Assembly (NCBI GenBank): GCA_963773335.1
Contig: CAVZAT010000006.1
Location: 1 to 64,000 of the forward strand
Direction of reading: 5' to 3'
Source of the DNA: UBA4742 sp963773335
Lineage (GTDB): Bacteria; Actinomycetota; Acidimicrobiia; Acidimicrobiales; Acidimicrobilacustridaceae
Length of the DNA stretch: 64,000 nucleotides
Position 1 is the stretch's first letter; every line of letters starts with the position of its first letter. Of this stretch, positions 1 to 7,960 are shown piece by piece. The position numbers and the translations under genes are program-made. The notes under the pieces are model-generated. The model had not been told where the DNA came from and ran no database searches. It saw nothing but the letters and a program-made list of their open reading frames with translations.

Positions 1-36
1 GTCATCTCGCGAGCGTGTGCCGCGTACCATAGGGCG

Positions 37-267
37 ATGGCGTTCGAGCGGATCACCGTCGACCCCGACCGCATGGGCGGCGTGCCGTGCATCCGCGACC
101 TGCGGGTCACTGTGAGCATGGTGCTGGGCCAGCTCGCCGTGGGCCGGTCCATCGAGCAGGTGCTCGAGGACTACCCCTACCTCGAGCGGGCGGACGTGTT
201 GGCGGCCCTGGAGTACGCGGCGGCGGTCGTCAACGAGCGTGAGGTGCCCGTCGCCCGTCCGGCATGA
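37..267 (+). CDS. DUF433 family antitoxin
   Basis: This 76-residue protein has the DUF433 layout: an N-terminal strand with the ITVDP and GGVPCIRDLRVTV segments, then a helix-turn-helix-like part (SIEQVLEDYPYLERADVLAALEYA). Family knowledge: DUF433 proteins are usually the DNA-binding antitoxin partner of a PIN-like toxin. The stop overlaps the start of the next gene by 4 bases (264-267), and that gene encodes exactly such a partner. I infer a type II toxin-antitoxin operon in which this protein neutralises the toxin and represses its own promoter. Only 36 bases lie upstream in the window, so the operator cannot be judged. Confidence 0.88.
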   Translation: MAFERITVDPDRMGGVPCIRDLRVTVSMVLGQLAVGRSIEQVLEDYPYLERADVLAALEYAAAVVNEREVPVARPA

Positions 268-632
268 GGCTGCTGCTCGACGCCAACCTCTCACCGCGGC
301 TCCTCCACCCGCTGCGCACGGCGGGCCACGACGTCGTGCACGTCGCTGAGCTCGGCCTCGCCACCGCCACGGACTCAACGATCTTCGACCGTGCCGTTGC
401 CGACGAACTCGTCGTGGTCACTGCCGACAGCGACTTCGCCATGCTTCTCGCCCTTCGGCGGACATCGAGCCCATCGGTTGTCCAACTCCGCCACGTTGCC
501 GAGTTGGGGTGGAGCGAGCACACCGAGCTACTGCTCGCGAACCTGCCAACCATCGCGGAGGATCTGCAACGAGGCGTCGTCGTGTCCCTCAGCCCGACGC
601 GTCTCTCGATCCGCGACCTTCCGATCCGCTGA
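264..632 (+). CDS. DUF5615 PIN-like toxin
   Basis: The 122-residue product opens with MRLLLDANLSPRLLHPLRTAG, the usual start of DUF5615 (Mut7-C/PIN-like) proteins, with the conserved acidic LLDANLS. A second acidic motif, VVTADSDFAMLLALR, lies at about residues 49-63. Proteins of this type have a reduced PIN nuclease fold and sit next to DUF433 antitoxins, as here with a 4-base overlap. The likely role is an RNA-cleaving toxin acting in the cytoplasm; its substrate cannot be told from sequence. Length and both motifs look intact. Confidence 0.86.
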   Translation: MRLLLDANLSPRLLHPLRTAGHDVVHVAELGLATATDSTIFDRAVADELVVVTADSDFAMLLALRRTSSPSVVQLRHVAELGWSEHTELLLANLPTIAEDLQRGVVVSLSPTRLSIRDLPIR

Positions 633-767
633 TGCGAGCGGGAAGCCGGCAAGCCGCGTTGCGTACCGTGATAGGCCATGCCCTCCTTCCGGCCGGCCCG
701 ACAACGATCCGCTGGTGCAACGGTTGAACCGCTCGCGGCGGCCGTCGTCGGCGCGGGTTGGCTCTGC

Positions 768-1301
768 TCAGCGGACGGCCTGGAGGCGGGCGTTGACGAG
801 CCCGATGTCGAATTGGGTGAGATCGATCGGGCCACCGGTCCACTCGAGCAGGTTTGGGTGCTCCTCGTGTGATGGGTCAGCGAGCACCTGCAGGAGATCC
901 TCGTAGCCGGCGGGACCCCCGCAGTCCTCGGGTGGGCAGGCGTTGGCGCCATCGAGGCAGACCGCGAACTTCAATCCGATCGGCATGCGCCACGCGGCGC
1001 GCACCACCACGTGGTGCTCCCAGCCATCGCCGAAGTCGTATGTGTAGGTGAAGGTCGTCGCGTCGTCGAGGGCGGTCACGACGGTCACCGAGGCCTCGTC
1101 GAGCTCGTCGTCGGGGTGGTCGTCGAGCAGCAGGCCATAGCGCCGATCGGCGACATCGAAGGCGTGCAGGTGACAGTCCTCCCAACCCATGGCTGCCTGC
1201 AAGATGCGGTGAAGCTTGGCCAGGCGAACGGTCCCGGGGAGCAGCAAGCGACGCCACACTCGCGGCACGACCTCGTCCAGATCGATCACGCAGTCGATCA
1301 C
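768..1301 (-). CDS. Plasmid pRiA4b ORF-3-like protein
   Basis: The 177-residue protein carries the pRiA4b ORF-3 family hallmarks: VVPRVWRRLLLPGTVRLAKLH near the start, GWEDCHLHAFDV at about residue 40, TYTYDFGDGWEHHVVV in the middle, then CPPEDCGGPAGYEDLL and a C-terminal DLTQFDIGLVNARL. The function of the family is unknown; it is common on mobile DNA and in genomic islands, which agrees with this accessory region. It reads left and follows a small frameshifted gene on the same strand (1335-1845), possibly as a two-gene unit. Confidence 0.88.
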   Translation of the reverse strand: MIDCVIDLDEVVPRVWRRLLLPGTVRLAKLHRILQAAMGWEDCHLHAFDVADRRYGLLLDDHPDDELDEASVTVVTALDDATTFTYTYDFGDGWEHHVVVRAAWRMPIGLKFAVCLDGANACPPEDCGGPAGYEDLLQVLADPSHEEHPNLLEWTGGPIDLTQFDIGLVNARLQAVR

Positions 1302-1334
1302 GGGCTGGCCGGAGGTTTCGGCACGCCTCGGAGG

Positions 1335-1845
1335 CTACAGAGACGCGCCGAGCTGGACGCCATGACGCTGCGCCAGCTGACCGAGCAGGTCGGCCAACGG
1401 CTGGTCGCTGTGATCGGCAGCGGCCCGCGCGTAGACCACCACGGCGTACACCGACCAGATCCACCAGCCCGGCACCTGTTGCCAGCCCATCTCCTCCATC
1501 AGGTCGGGCGCCACACCTGCTGCGATCATCGGCACCGCGCGCAAGACGTAGTGACTGCGATGGTGCGCCAGCTTTCCCCGGACCTCCCACTCGGGCAGGA
1601 AACGCTCCCCGCAGCCCCTCGTACTCGATGGGCGCTTCACGGCTCACGCCACCGAGCTCGAGCGCGTCGGCAGCCAACTCGAGCAACACGTCCGCCGGGA
1701 AGATGGTGTTGTCCCGATGTAGCGGCTCGAGCGCATCAACCAGCTCGAAGGGATCCTGACCAGATGCCAGCCCCGAGAGCGCCAGACCAATGGCCTCCTG
1801 GCGATCCTGCTCCGTCGGGTGACTCCCAGGGTTCACCACCCTCAC
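1335..1845 (-). CDS. Hypothetical protein, frameshifted
   Basis: Two overlapping minus-strand frames read as one protein if a single base is removed from the run of four C at 1607-1610. The first part starts with MRVVNPGSHPTEQDRQEA and runs to EYEGLR. The second continues with ERFLPEWEVRGKLAHHRSHY and ends at 1335. The joined product would be about 170 residues, with a tryptophan-rich stretch (GWQQVPGWWIWSVYAVVVYA). I do not recognise the family. The break is in a short homopolymer, so sequencing error and a real mutation are equally possible. It lies just upstream of the pRiA4b ORF-3-like gene on the same strand. Confidence 0.6.
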
Positions 1846-1983
1846 GGTAGACGGCCGGGACGCTCTCTGGAAGCGCTCTGGCGGCGCCTAACGCCGGTTC
1901 TGGACGTACACCCAGTCGGTGACGGGTGCGGCGAGGGGGCCTCCCAGGGGGTCGCAGGTCGCCGCTCTGCTTGACTCACCCAG

Positions 1984-2484
1984 GTGGAGGATTTCCGTTG
2001 TCGTCCAGCCAGGCCTGAGGACCTCCCCTTTCTCGCGAGGATGCTCGGCGAGGCGGCGGTTTGGCGACCGGACAAGCCCACGCCGACCGCTGTCGAGGTG
2101 ATGGCCAATCCGCGCTACTCGATGTACCTCGCTGGATGGCCGAGACCCGACGACTTCGGACTGGTCGCCGAGGGGGACGGCCCTCTGGGCGCGGCCTGGT
2201 ATCGGACCTATACCGAGATGGAACACGGACATGGCTTCGTCGCCGAGGACGTCCCCGAGCTGTCGATCGCCGTGGTTGCATCCCGTCGTCACGAAGGGAT
2301 CGGACGACGGCTGCTCATCGGCCTTATCGAGGCGAGCGAGGTCCAGGGCCACCCGATGCTGAGTCTCAGCGTCAACCACGGCAACCCGGCGCGGCGGCTC
2401 TACGAGTCGGTTGGCTTCCGGCCCGTCGGGCCGCCCCGTGAGTCAGGCCTCACCATGGTCCGACACGCGGTACGACCGAACTGA
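1984..2484 (+). CDS. GNAT family N-acetyltransferase
   Basis: The 166-residue product begins at a GTG codon (EDFRCRPARPEDLPFLARML) and shows the GNAT fold. Motif A is VVASRRHEGIGRRLLIGLIE, with the R/Q-x-x-G-x-G/A acetyl-CoA loop. Motif B is LSLSVNHGNPARRLYESVGF near the C terminus. GNAT enzymes move an acetyl group from acetyl-CoA to an amine; the acceptor here cannot be predicted. It stands alone on its strand and is followed by a class 1 hairpin repeat 23 bases after the stop, which may end its transcript. Confidence 0.85.
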   Translation: MEDFRCRPARPEDLPFLARMLGEAAVWRPDKPTPTAVEVMANPRYSMYLAGWPRPDDFGLVAEGDGPLGAAWYRTYTEMEHGHGFVAEDVPELSIAVVASRRHEGIGRRLLIGLIEASEVQGHPMLSLSVNHGNPARRLYESVGFRPVGPPRESGLTMVRHAVRPN

Positions 2485-2507
2485 TCCATCACCCGACCGA
2501 CGACGCC

Positions 2508-2555
2508 CGAACGGCACGTCGGCGCTCCTCGCGACGGCGCCTGAGCGCCGGTTCG
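2508..2555. repeat. Class 1 hairpin repeat, copy 1
   Basis: This copy reads CGAACGGCACGTCGGCGCTC followed by a short loop and GAGCGCCGGTTCG. It folds as an outer stem CGAAC/GTTCG, an 8-base left bulge GGCACGTC, and an inner stem GGCGCTC/GAGCGCC. It lies between the GNAT stop and the next toxin-antitoxin pair. Confidence 0.85.
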
Positions 2556-2611
2556 GCGCACATCCAGAGCGTCCCAGAACGGCTCATCCACAAGGTTGAT
2601 GTCGGTGGGTG

Positions 2612-2632
2612 TGCTGTATACCATTGCTGTAT
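2612..2632 (+). promoter_or_regulatory. Direct repeat TGCTGTAT at antitoxin start
   Basis: TGCTGTAT occurs at 2612-2619 and again at 2625-2632, a 13-base period. The second copy covers the first two bases of the start codon. Ribbon-helix-helix antitoxins often bind tandem half-sites, so this is a candidate autoregulatory site; it is an inference from position only. Confidence 0.35.
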
Positions 2633-2849
2633 GTCGGCGACCAGGACGCAGATCTACCTCACTGAGACACAACGTCACCGCATCGACCAGGTGACCGCCG
2701 CTGAGGGCATCCCGATGGCAGAGGTCATCCGTCGAGCTCTCGACGAGTACCTGAGCGGCGACGTCGATGCCGCGGCAGCCCTGAACTCGACGTTCGGCGC
2801 CGTCCCAGACGCCACGTCACCGTCGCGTGATGAGTGGCAGCGTGGCTGA
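2631..2849 (+). CDS. Ribbon-helix-helix antitoxin
   Basis: The 72-residue protein has a short basic strand (TRTQIYLTETQRHRIDQVTA) followed by a helix pair ending in MAEVIRRALDEYL, the CopG/VapB ribbon-helix-helix pattern. The C-terminal tail would cover the toxin. The gene overlaps the PIN toxin gene by 23 bases, so the two are translated together. It is likely the antitoxin and repressor of this pair, with candidate half-sites at its start codon. Confidence 0.85.
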   Translation: MSATRTQIYLTETQRHRIDQVTAAEGIPMAEVIRRALDEYLSGDVDAAAALNSTFGAVPDATSPSRDEWQRG

Positions 2850-3186
2850 CATCCTCGTCGACACCGACATCTTCATCGATCACCTGCGCGGATCCGCTGA
2901 GCTCAAGCCAGGTCGCAACCGGCTCCACTACTCGGTGGTGACGCGAGCCGAGCTGTTCGCTGGCAACAGCGCGACCGATCTCGTGTCGCAGCTGCTGGCT
3001 CCCTTTCGTGAGATCACCGTGGATCGTGCCGTGGCCGAGCGCGCCGGCCGTGTGGCAAGAGAGTTCCAACTCCGGCTGCCCGACGCGCTCATCGCCGCGA
3101 CAGCTCTGGAGAACCGACTCACCCTCACCACCAGGAACCACAAGGACTTCAACAAGGTCAGGGGGCTCCGCATCCGAACACCCTGA
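2827..3186 (+). CDS. VapC-type PIN domain toxin
   Basis: This protein of about 119 residues has the PIN ribonuclease acidic residues in order: DILVDTDIFIDHL near the N terminus, RAELFAG at about residue 40, LPDALIAATALE at about residue 90, and a final TTRNHKDFNKVRGL. GTG at 2827 and ATG at 2830 are adjacent possible starts. VapC proteins cleave RNA with Mg or Mn at the acidic cluster. The upstream ribbon-helix-helix gene is the partner. A class 1 hairpin repeat lies 82 bases after the stop, between this gene and the converging methyltransferase gene. Confidence 0.88.
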   Translation: MMSGSVADILVDTDIFIDHLRGSAELKPGRNRLHYSVVTRAELFAGNSATDLVSQLLAPFREITVDRAVAERAGRVAREFQLRLPDALIAATALENRLTLTTRNHKDFNKVRGLRIRTP

Positions 3187-3268
3187 GGCCATGCCGCGAC
3201 GGCGGCTCCGTTTGGAGTGCTCCCCGCAGGCCCGGGTCCCGGGCACTTGTCGCTGCCGCGACCGCGCC

Positions 3269-3310
3269 AGAACGGCACGTCGGCGCTCTGCGCGAGGGCG
3301 CCCGAGCGCC
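3269..3310. repeat. Class 1 hairpin repeat, copy 2
   Basis: The left part AGAACGGCACGTCGGCGCTC is followed by a loop and GAGCGCC (3304-3310). The inner stem is perfect and the outer stem is degenerate. It sits between the converging ends of the PIN toxin and methyltransferase genes. Confidence 0.8.
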
Positions 3311-3358
3311 GCTTCCGAGCGGGCGAAGCGAGGTGGGGACCGGCGGACCCGACCGTGG

Positions 3359-4006
3359 TCAGGTATCGCCGAGGGTCGCGGTCAGGTAGATCCGTCTCGA
3401 CTGGTGCTCGTGGGGAAGAGGGTCGCGGTAGGAGATGTCGTGGATGACGAAGGAGTGGTTGGTCAGCAGCGAGGGGAGTTCGGATTCGCGGTAGAGCGTG
3501 CCGCCGACCGGTTCGAAGGTGTGACCCAGCAGGGCGCCCGAATAGACCTCGCCCTCGCCGAGGTGCGTGGCAAGGACGATGAGCGCGGTTGGTGCGAGGA
3601 CGCGCCGAACCTCTTTGAACAGGTCCCCGATGTGGGCTCGGGGAAGGTGCTGTACTGAGTAGTACGCGACCGCTCCCGCACAGGAGCCCGACCGGATCGG
3701 GAGCAACCTCATGTCGGCGCACACGAGGTGCGACGGCGTGCCGCGGCTCTTCGCGACGCGAAGCATGCCCGGGGAGAGGTCGACTCCCAGGACCTGGGAT
3801 CCCCCTCGTGCCAGGTAGGCACCCACCTGCCCCGGCCCGCATCCGATGTCGAGAACCGGACCTCTGCCGTCTAGCCGCGCCATTGCCGCGTCGAGAACTG
3901 CGCGGTCGACGGGAAGTTGATCCAGATCATTCGCGAACGCCTCGGCGTAGTCAGCCGAAACCTCGTCGTAGGCGCCACGCACCACCCGAGCCGCAAACGG
4001 ATTCAT
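3359..4006 (-). CDS. Class I SAM-dependent methyltransferase
   Basis: Starting at MNPFAARVVRGAYDEVSADY, the product is 215 residues long. Motif I is VLDIGCGPGQVGAYLARGG, the acidic end of strand 2 is VLGVDLSPGML, and ADMRLLPIRSGSCAGAVAYY covers motifs II and III; these mark the SAM pocket. The frame stays open upstream to 4123, but a class 1 repeat lies in that stretch, so the internal ATG at 4006 is preferred. The methyl acceptor is unknown. Confidence 0.85.
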   Translation of the reverse strand: MNPFAARVVRGAYDEVSADYAEAFANDLDQLPVDRAVLDAAMARLDGRGPVLDIGCGPGQVGAYLARGGSQVLGVDLSPGMLRVAKSRGTPSHLVCADMRLLPIRSGSCAGAVAYYSVQHLPRAHIGDLFKEVRRVLAPTALIVLATHLGEGEVYSGALLGHTFEPVGGTLYRESELPSLLTNHSFVIHDISYRDPLPHEHQSRRIYLTATLGDT

Positions 4007-4049
4007 CCCGATCAGTGTCCCCCCTCGGAGCCACATCGTGCGTCGTGCC

Positions 4050-4080
4050 CGAACGGCACGTCGACGCTCCGGGAGTGTCG
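4050..4080. repeat. Class 1 hairpin repeat, copy 3
   Basis: CGAACGGCACGTCGACGCTC is followed by a tight return arm GAGTGTCG, giving a short hairpin with one G-T pair. It lies just upstream of the methyltransferase start. Confidence 0.7.
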
Positions 4081-4440
4081 GATCAACGGTGTAACTGGTC
4101 TGGCCTGACAGGCTGGATCCCAAGCGGGGTCTGGCCCGAGAGGACAGGCTGTGACCGATGTGTCTGAAGTGACGGTAGGGGATCGGGCCGCGGAGTGGGT
4201 GTTGCCGGCGCCGGCGGACCCGGTGGGAGACGCCCGGGCCGAGCTCGCGGCGAGGGACGGCTCTTCCCGGCCGACCAATGACAACCGCCAGCGCCAGTTA
4301 CACCGTTACCCGGACAGTCCCATCGGGGCCCGCTCAGGGGGTCGGTACCGGTTTGGTGCGACCGTGTCTCAGGCGAGCAGACCGCGGTGGCGGGAGGGGC
4401 GTGGCCCGGGATTTGGCTCGGTTTCGCCTAGCCCGTGGAG
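4081..4440. other. Intergenic stretch, nothing recognised
   Basis: About 360 bases separate the class 1 repeat from the end of the membrane protein gene. Frames on both strands are arginine- or proline-rich without motifs, and I see no RNA gene or long hairpin. Confidence 0.5.
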
Positions 4441-5010
4441 TCAGGCCGCTGTCCCTGAGGCGGAGGCAGGAGGCTGCGCCAGTGGGCTGGCCAGTGCTTT
4501 GCCGAGTGAGCGGCGACATCCGTGGTCTGAAAGGAAGGCCTGGTCGCGGGAGAGATGCCTGGAGGTTGGAGCAAACCGGGCAAAGCCCAGAAGCGATACC
4601 ACCAGGCCGAGCGGGTAGATCCACCACTCGCGTGTCGTGATGGCGCCGACGAACGCTACGAGCGCCGATGACTGGGCCACCGCAGCCCGAGCAAAGTACC
4701 GGGTGCGGTACGAGGCGACCAGCGTCAGGTCACCGGCGCAGTCGAGCGGCCTTTCGAATCGAGTCAGAAGCACAGCGGCGAGTCCCCCGACCGCGATCAA
4801 GACGACGAGTATCCAGGCTGGTCCGCCGGTGGGCTGTCGGGAATCGCTCAGCAGGAACGCCAGTACAACCTGGAAGAGACACACCGCCGAAACGAACGTG
4901 ATGAAGGTGAGTCGGATTTGCAGGAGCGCTCCGCCCCGACCCTTCTGGGTGACGCGTCGATTCCGACCTTCGGCACCAATAGCCAAAGAAGCGACTTGAC
5001 CGGCGGCCAA
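4441..5010 (-). CDS. Hypothetical integral membrane protein
   Basis: The translation shows four hydrophobic segments: LTFITFVSAVCLFQVVLAFL, WILVVLIAVGGLAAVLL, SALVAFVGAIT and WWIYPLGLVVSLLGFA. A polar C-terminal tail follows. The first available start is a weak TTG at 5010; a GTG at 4950, just before the first membrane segment, is more likely. I do not recognise the family. The regular spacing of membrane segments and charged loops argues that the frame is real. Confidence 0.65.
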   Translation of the reverse strand: MAAGQVASLAIGAEGRNRRVTQKGRGGALLQIRLTFITFVSAVCLFQVVLAFLLSDSRQPTGGPAWILVVLIAVGGLAAVLLTRFERPLDCAGDLTLVASYRTRYFARAAVAQSSALVAFVGAITTREWWIYPLGLVVSLLGFARFAPTSRHLSRDQAFLSDHGCRRSLGKALASPLAQPPASASGTAA

Positions 5011-5281
5011 CCTGGGTCCTCATCCAACATCGACGCAGCCTGTCACGCCGAGACGAGCGCCAGAGTCAGCCACGCGAGCGAGGTCTCCCCGGCGTCATGG
5101 GAGGACAACAGCGGAGCATCCGAGCGAAGTCAAGAGACGAGAGACAATCCTTCCCCACCCGACCGCACCCCGGGGCGGCCCGAGAGCCGGTTCTGGGCGG
5201 GCACACGCCCGGCCAAGCAGGCAGACTCAGCCTGCGTAATCACAGGAGGCTTCGCGGGATCGGGTCTGGCAGGCTGCCTCG

Positions 5282-5767
5282 GTGTCCTCGAAATCGTTCG
5301 TCGGATTTCACGATCACGGCTTCTGGTGCGTGCCCAACCACCTCGAAGTCGTGGTGCTGGCGTGGGCCGAACAGGACCGCCGTTCGAAGGGACTTGCGCT
5401 CACCGCCCGGTTTCGGAAGTGGGACGAGATGGTGACGGGCCAGGTATTTCGTGGCGGGGTCGGCCTGTATCTGGACGGGGACCTGGCGGACGAACCGTGC
5501 AGGGTCGAGTTCCATCAGCTCCTCGCAGACCTCTTGGGCCGGTTCGATCGTGAGAACATCACCAGCCTGGACCAGCTTGTCGATCCCGCCAGACTCGTGA
5601 CTCTCCAACCAGCCAAGTCGGTCTGGCCCGAGGACATCGAGGTCCTCTCCTCGCTGGCCCTGGCCTTGGTCGATGGGGTGTTGCGTACGACGGCGTTCAA
5701 CAGTCCCGTCTTCCCGAACCTCATCCCGTGCCGGAACCAGGTCGACACCGGTGAAGTCAGCCGCTAG
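5282..5767 (+). CDS. Hypothetical protein
   Basis: A 161-residue protein starts at GTG with SSKSFVGFHDHGFWCVPNHL and has a mixed, soluble composition (HLEVVVLAWAEQDRR, FHQLLADLLGRFDRENITSL). There is no signal peptide or membrane segment. I do not recognise the family. It is followed by a class 1 hairpin repeat 11 bases past the stop and faces the convergent kinase-like gene, so the repeat may end both transcripts. Confidence 0.6.
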   Translation: MSSKSFVGFHDHGFWCVPNHLEVVVLAWAEQDRRSKGLALTARFRKWDEMVTGQVFRGGVGLYLDGDLADEPCRVEFHQLLADLLGRFDRENITSLDQLVDPARLVTLQPAKSVWPEDIEVLSSLALALVDGVLRTTAFNSPVFPNLIPCRNQVDTGEVSR

Positions 5768-5777
5768 CGGCAGCGCC

Positions 5778-5824
5778 CGAACGGCACATCGGCGCTCCTC
5801 GCGATCGTCCCGGGCGCCGGTTCG
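5778..5824. repeat. Class 1 hairpin repeat, copy 4
   Basis: CGAACGGCACATCGGCGCTC pairs with GGGCGCCGGTTCG at the other end; the outer stem CGAAC/GTTCG is perfect. It lies between converging genes. Confidence 0.82.
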
Positions 5825-5847
5825 AGCTCCTCGCCGAACGCCAGACT

Positions 5848-6882
5848 TCACGACAGGGCACGGATGCCTCGCTCGCGTAGGAGGGGTTCCCAACCGCCGC
5901 CGGGAACGTCGGCGAGATGTGGGTAGAGGAGTCGATCTGAGTGCTGGCAGCGGGCTCCGTAGGCGACCAGGTAGAGGTTGGCAGCGTCGAGCAACTCGCG
6001 CTCGGCTGGAGTGAACGGCTGATGCCGCGCGTGTTCGTAGTCAGCGACGAATGCACGCATGTCCGCTACCGATGGCAGAGGGCATGCGTCGTAGTGGGCC
6101 ATGTCTGATGAGAAGGACGCGGCGCTGGTGCCGACGATGACTGCTTCGGGCGCTTCGCCCACTGCGTCCCAGTCGTAGATGGCGCAGAGTCCGGCGGAGT
6201 CGTCGAACCCTAGGTTCTCGACGCGCCAGTCGAGGTGGCCGATAGCAGGCGGGGCTTGGATGGCTTGTGCTCGCCGTCGTGCTTCCGCCCCCAATTCGTC
6301 GATCCATTCAGCGCCCGGCGCACTGGTCTCAAAGTCGAACCGGATGCTGTGCGGCTCGGGCCACAACGGCTCGGTGGGTGGTCGGAGCAGTCCCGGCGCG
6401 CCAACGTTCACGCGTCCTACGAGGGCAGAGGCCGATGTGATGAAGGCGAACAAGCCCTGAGCGACGCATTGCCGGGTTCTGTGGGCGGGCCAGTCAGGCC
6501 AGCTACCGGGTCGATACTCCTCGGCTGTAGCGATCCCCGCGCCGAGCAGGGTGGGGCCCGCCAACGGCATCGGGGCTGGGAGTCCCGACTCGGCCTGGTG
6601 ACGCTGTACCTGTTGCACCCCTGTCAGCCTCTCGATCGAGACGTTCCATCGGTGCACTTTCACCACTACCTGCCGTCCATCGACCAAGGCAAGACCCGCG
6701 ACAACACCGACGCCGGATCGGTAGAAGATCCCGTCCGCGACCCGAGCCAGGTTCTCGTCGCAGAAATCCTCGAGGACGAGAGCAACCTCTGAAGGGTCGT
6801 CGGTCGCGAAGAGGAGCCGTTCCAAGTCCCCATTCCAGGCGTCGATGTAGCTGCTCACCAGTGCGGCCACCGTCGTCACCAC
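5848..6882 (-). CDS. Aminoglycoside phosphotransferase-like kinase
   Basis: The 344-residue protein has the kinase-like APH fold. GRQVVVKVHRW at about residue 70 holds the nucleotide-contacting lysine. The catalytic loop is IGHLDWRVENLGF, matching H-x-D-x-x-x-x-N, and AIYDWDAVGEAPEA carries the metal-binding aspartate. Members phosphorylate small molecules such as antibiotics, sugars or choline-like alcohols; the substrate is not predictable. The start is GTG at 6882. It stands alone, flanked at both ends by class 1 repeats. Confidence 0.78.
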   Translation of the reverse strand: MVTTVAALVSSYIDAWNGDLERLLFATDDPSEVALVLEDFCDENLARVADGIFYRSGVGVVAGLALVDGRQVVVKVHRWNVSIERLTGVQQVQRHQAESGLPAPMPLAGPTLLGAGIATAEEYRPGSWPDWPAHRTRQCVAQGLFAFITSASALVGRVNVGAPGLLRPPTEPLWPEPHSIRFDFETSAPGAEWIDELGAEARRRAQAIQAPPAIGHLDWRVENLGFDDSAGLCAIYDWDAVGEAPEAVIVGTSAASFSSDMAHYDACPLPSVADMRAFVADYEHARHQPFTPAERELLDAANLYLVAYGARCQHSDRLLYPHLADVPGGGWEPLLRERGIRALS

Positions 6883-6921
6883 GGCAGTCTCGCATCGCGA
6901 TTGGCACCGCGGGTTCGCGCA

Positions 6922-6960
6922 CAGAACGGCACATCGGCGCCCGGACAGGGCCCCGGTTTC
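6922..6960. repeat. Class 1 hairpin repeat, copy 5
   Basis: CAGAACGGCACATCGGCGC is followed by a diverged return arm ending CCGGTTTC. It lies between the start of the kinase-like gene and the stop of the PIN toxin gene. Confidence 0.65.
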
Positions 6961-6961
6961 G

Positions 6962-7375
6962 TCATACGACCACTACGTCGACCAGGTCTTCGAGGGCTTC
7001 GAAGTCGGCGCCGTTGCGGGTGTACAGCGGCAGCCCGGAAGCACAGGCCGTTGCTGCGATGAGCAGATCGACGGCTCTTGCACCTCGAGCCTTGCGGCCG
7101 GCCGCGGCGACCGCGGCGTAGACGCGTCCGTAGGCGCGGGCTGCTTCGCTGTCGAACGGGAGCGGGTCGAACGCGGCCTCGGCTCGCTGCAGCCGATCTT
7201 GCCGACGCCCTCGCTCGTCGGCGTCGCTGGCCGCGTGGGGGCCTGCCGCGAGTTCCGCCATGGTGACGGCGCTGACGGCCACCTCGAGGGGCAACTTGGA
7301 CGGATCAAGTTGGTCGAGATCGATCACGACAGAGGTGTCGAGCAATCCTTGGCGGGGGCGTGCGGTCTCAGCCAC
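6962..7375 (-). CDS. VapC-type PIN domain toxin
   Basis: This 137-residue PIN protein has acidic residues in GLLDTSVVIDLDQL, VTMAELAAG, FDSEAARAYGRV and AVDLLIAATA, with a terminal YTRNGADFEAL. It overlaps the Phd-like antitoxin gene by 8 bases. It is clearly related to the toxin at 19967-20374: both share DPLPFDS-AAR-GRV in the middle, so the two modules are paralogous. The expected activity is RNA cleavage, held in check by the antitoxin. Confidence 0.88.
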   Translation of the reverse strand: MAETARPRQGLLDTSVVIDLDQLDPSKLPLEVAVSAVTMAELAAGPHAASDADERGRRQDRLQRAEAAFDPLPFDSEAARAYGRVYAAVAAAGRKARGARAVDLLIAATACASGLPLYTRNGADFEALEDLVDVVVV

Positions 7376-7622
7376 GAGGAACTGGATCCTGGCTGGCGAT
7401 TCGGTCGAGGTCAGCTCTGAATCGGTCGTAGTCCACGCTCGGAGCAGTGCGGAACATGGCGACCGCAGCCTCCGCTGCGACGAAACGATGGCGCCGTAGC
7501 GGGGTCAGCTCCGCGACTGGCACGCCGTTGCGTGTGACCACGAAGCTCTCCCCTCGATCCAGTTCGCGCATGATCTCACCGCTGCCGTTTCGGAGTTCCC
7601 GTTGTGTCAGTTCTCGTGCCAT
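7368..7622 (-). CDS. Phd/YefM family antitoxin
   Basis: The 84-residue protein starts MARELTQRELRNGSGEIMRE and continues FVVTRNGVPVAELTPL, the standard Phd/YefM DNA-binding fold. The acidic C-terminal part (DYDRFRADLDRIASQDP) would wrap the toxin. A long perfect palindrome ends 5 bases upstream of the start codon, ideally placed for self-repression. The toxin gene follows with an 8-base overlap. Confidence 0.9.
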   Translation of the reverse strand: MARELTQRELRNGSGEIMRELDRGESFVVTRNGVPVAELTPLRRHRFVAAEAAVAMFRTAPSVDYDRFRADLDRIASQDPVPRG

Positions 7623-7627
7623 GCGAA

Positions 7628-7654
7628 CCAGTGTAGCACGCCGTGCTACACTGG
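7628..7654. promoter_or_regulatory. Palindromic operator of Phd/PIN module
   Basis: Two 13-base arms, CCAGTGTAGCACG and its exact complement, are separated by one base (7641). The site is just upstream of the antitoxin start at 7622. Its half-site TGTAGCACG resembles TGTATCACG in front of the related module at 19729. I infer an autorepression operator. Confidence 0.8.
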
Positions 7655-7690
7655 CCCCGAAGACCGGAGCAGCGGGATGTGGGGCACGCC

Positions 7691-7698
7691 GAACGGCA
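7691..7698. repeat. Class 1 repeat, left part before IS110
   Basis: GAACGGCA, preceded by CC, is the left part of a class 1 repeat. The rest (CGTCGGCGCTC and its return arm GAGTGCC, 9057-9086) lies on the other side of the IS110 element. Joining the two gives a full repeat. Confidence 0.75.
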
Positions 7699-7719
7699 GT
7701 GAGTATGGGTGGTGGGTGT

Positions 7720-7930
7720 TGCTCGCTGGTAGTGAGTGGGCAGTGCCTCGTTCACCCGGTCTGACCCACCGAACGGCCGGCCCCTTTGCGGGTGCCTTGG
7801 AAGTGATCAGTCGACCGGGTGAACAAGGCACTGCTGTAGCACTCGCTGTCGGGGCGAACGTGACCGAAGAGGCGCCTGTCTGAGAGGCCCATCACTGTCC
7901 TGTCCGCCGCTCCGGCGGTGCGTGTGACCC
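7720..7930 (+). ncRNA. Candidate IS110 bridge RNA (copy A)
   Basis: Family knowledge: IS110 elements encode a bridge RNA whose target loop and donor loop each hold a left and right guide. Here a 21-base stem with one mismatch (7741-7761 with 7813-7833) encloses CCGAACGGC at 7769-7777, identical to the left target (7689-7697). Opposite it, GGAAGTG (7799-7805) can pair partly with the right target CACGTC. A second loop holds AGAGGCGC (7868-7875), identical to the element's right end (9045-9052). It also holds TCACTG (7892-7897), the complement of CAGTGA at the left end (7697-7702). Four guide-like matches in the expected order make a bridge RNA likely; RNA ends are not known. Confidence 0.72.
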
Positions 7931-7960
7931 CCGTGTTCCGACTAGAGAGACAGGAGTGAG

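Noticed and set aside
1881..1900. GGCGCCTAACGCCGGTTC considered as a further class 1 repeat copy.
   Set aside because: Only a part resembling the right arm is present, with no GAACGGCACGTCGG left arm.
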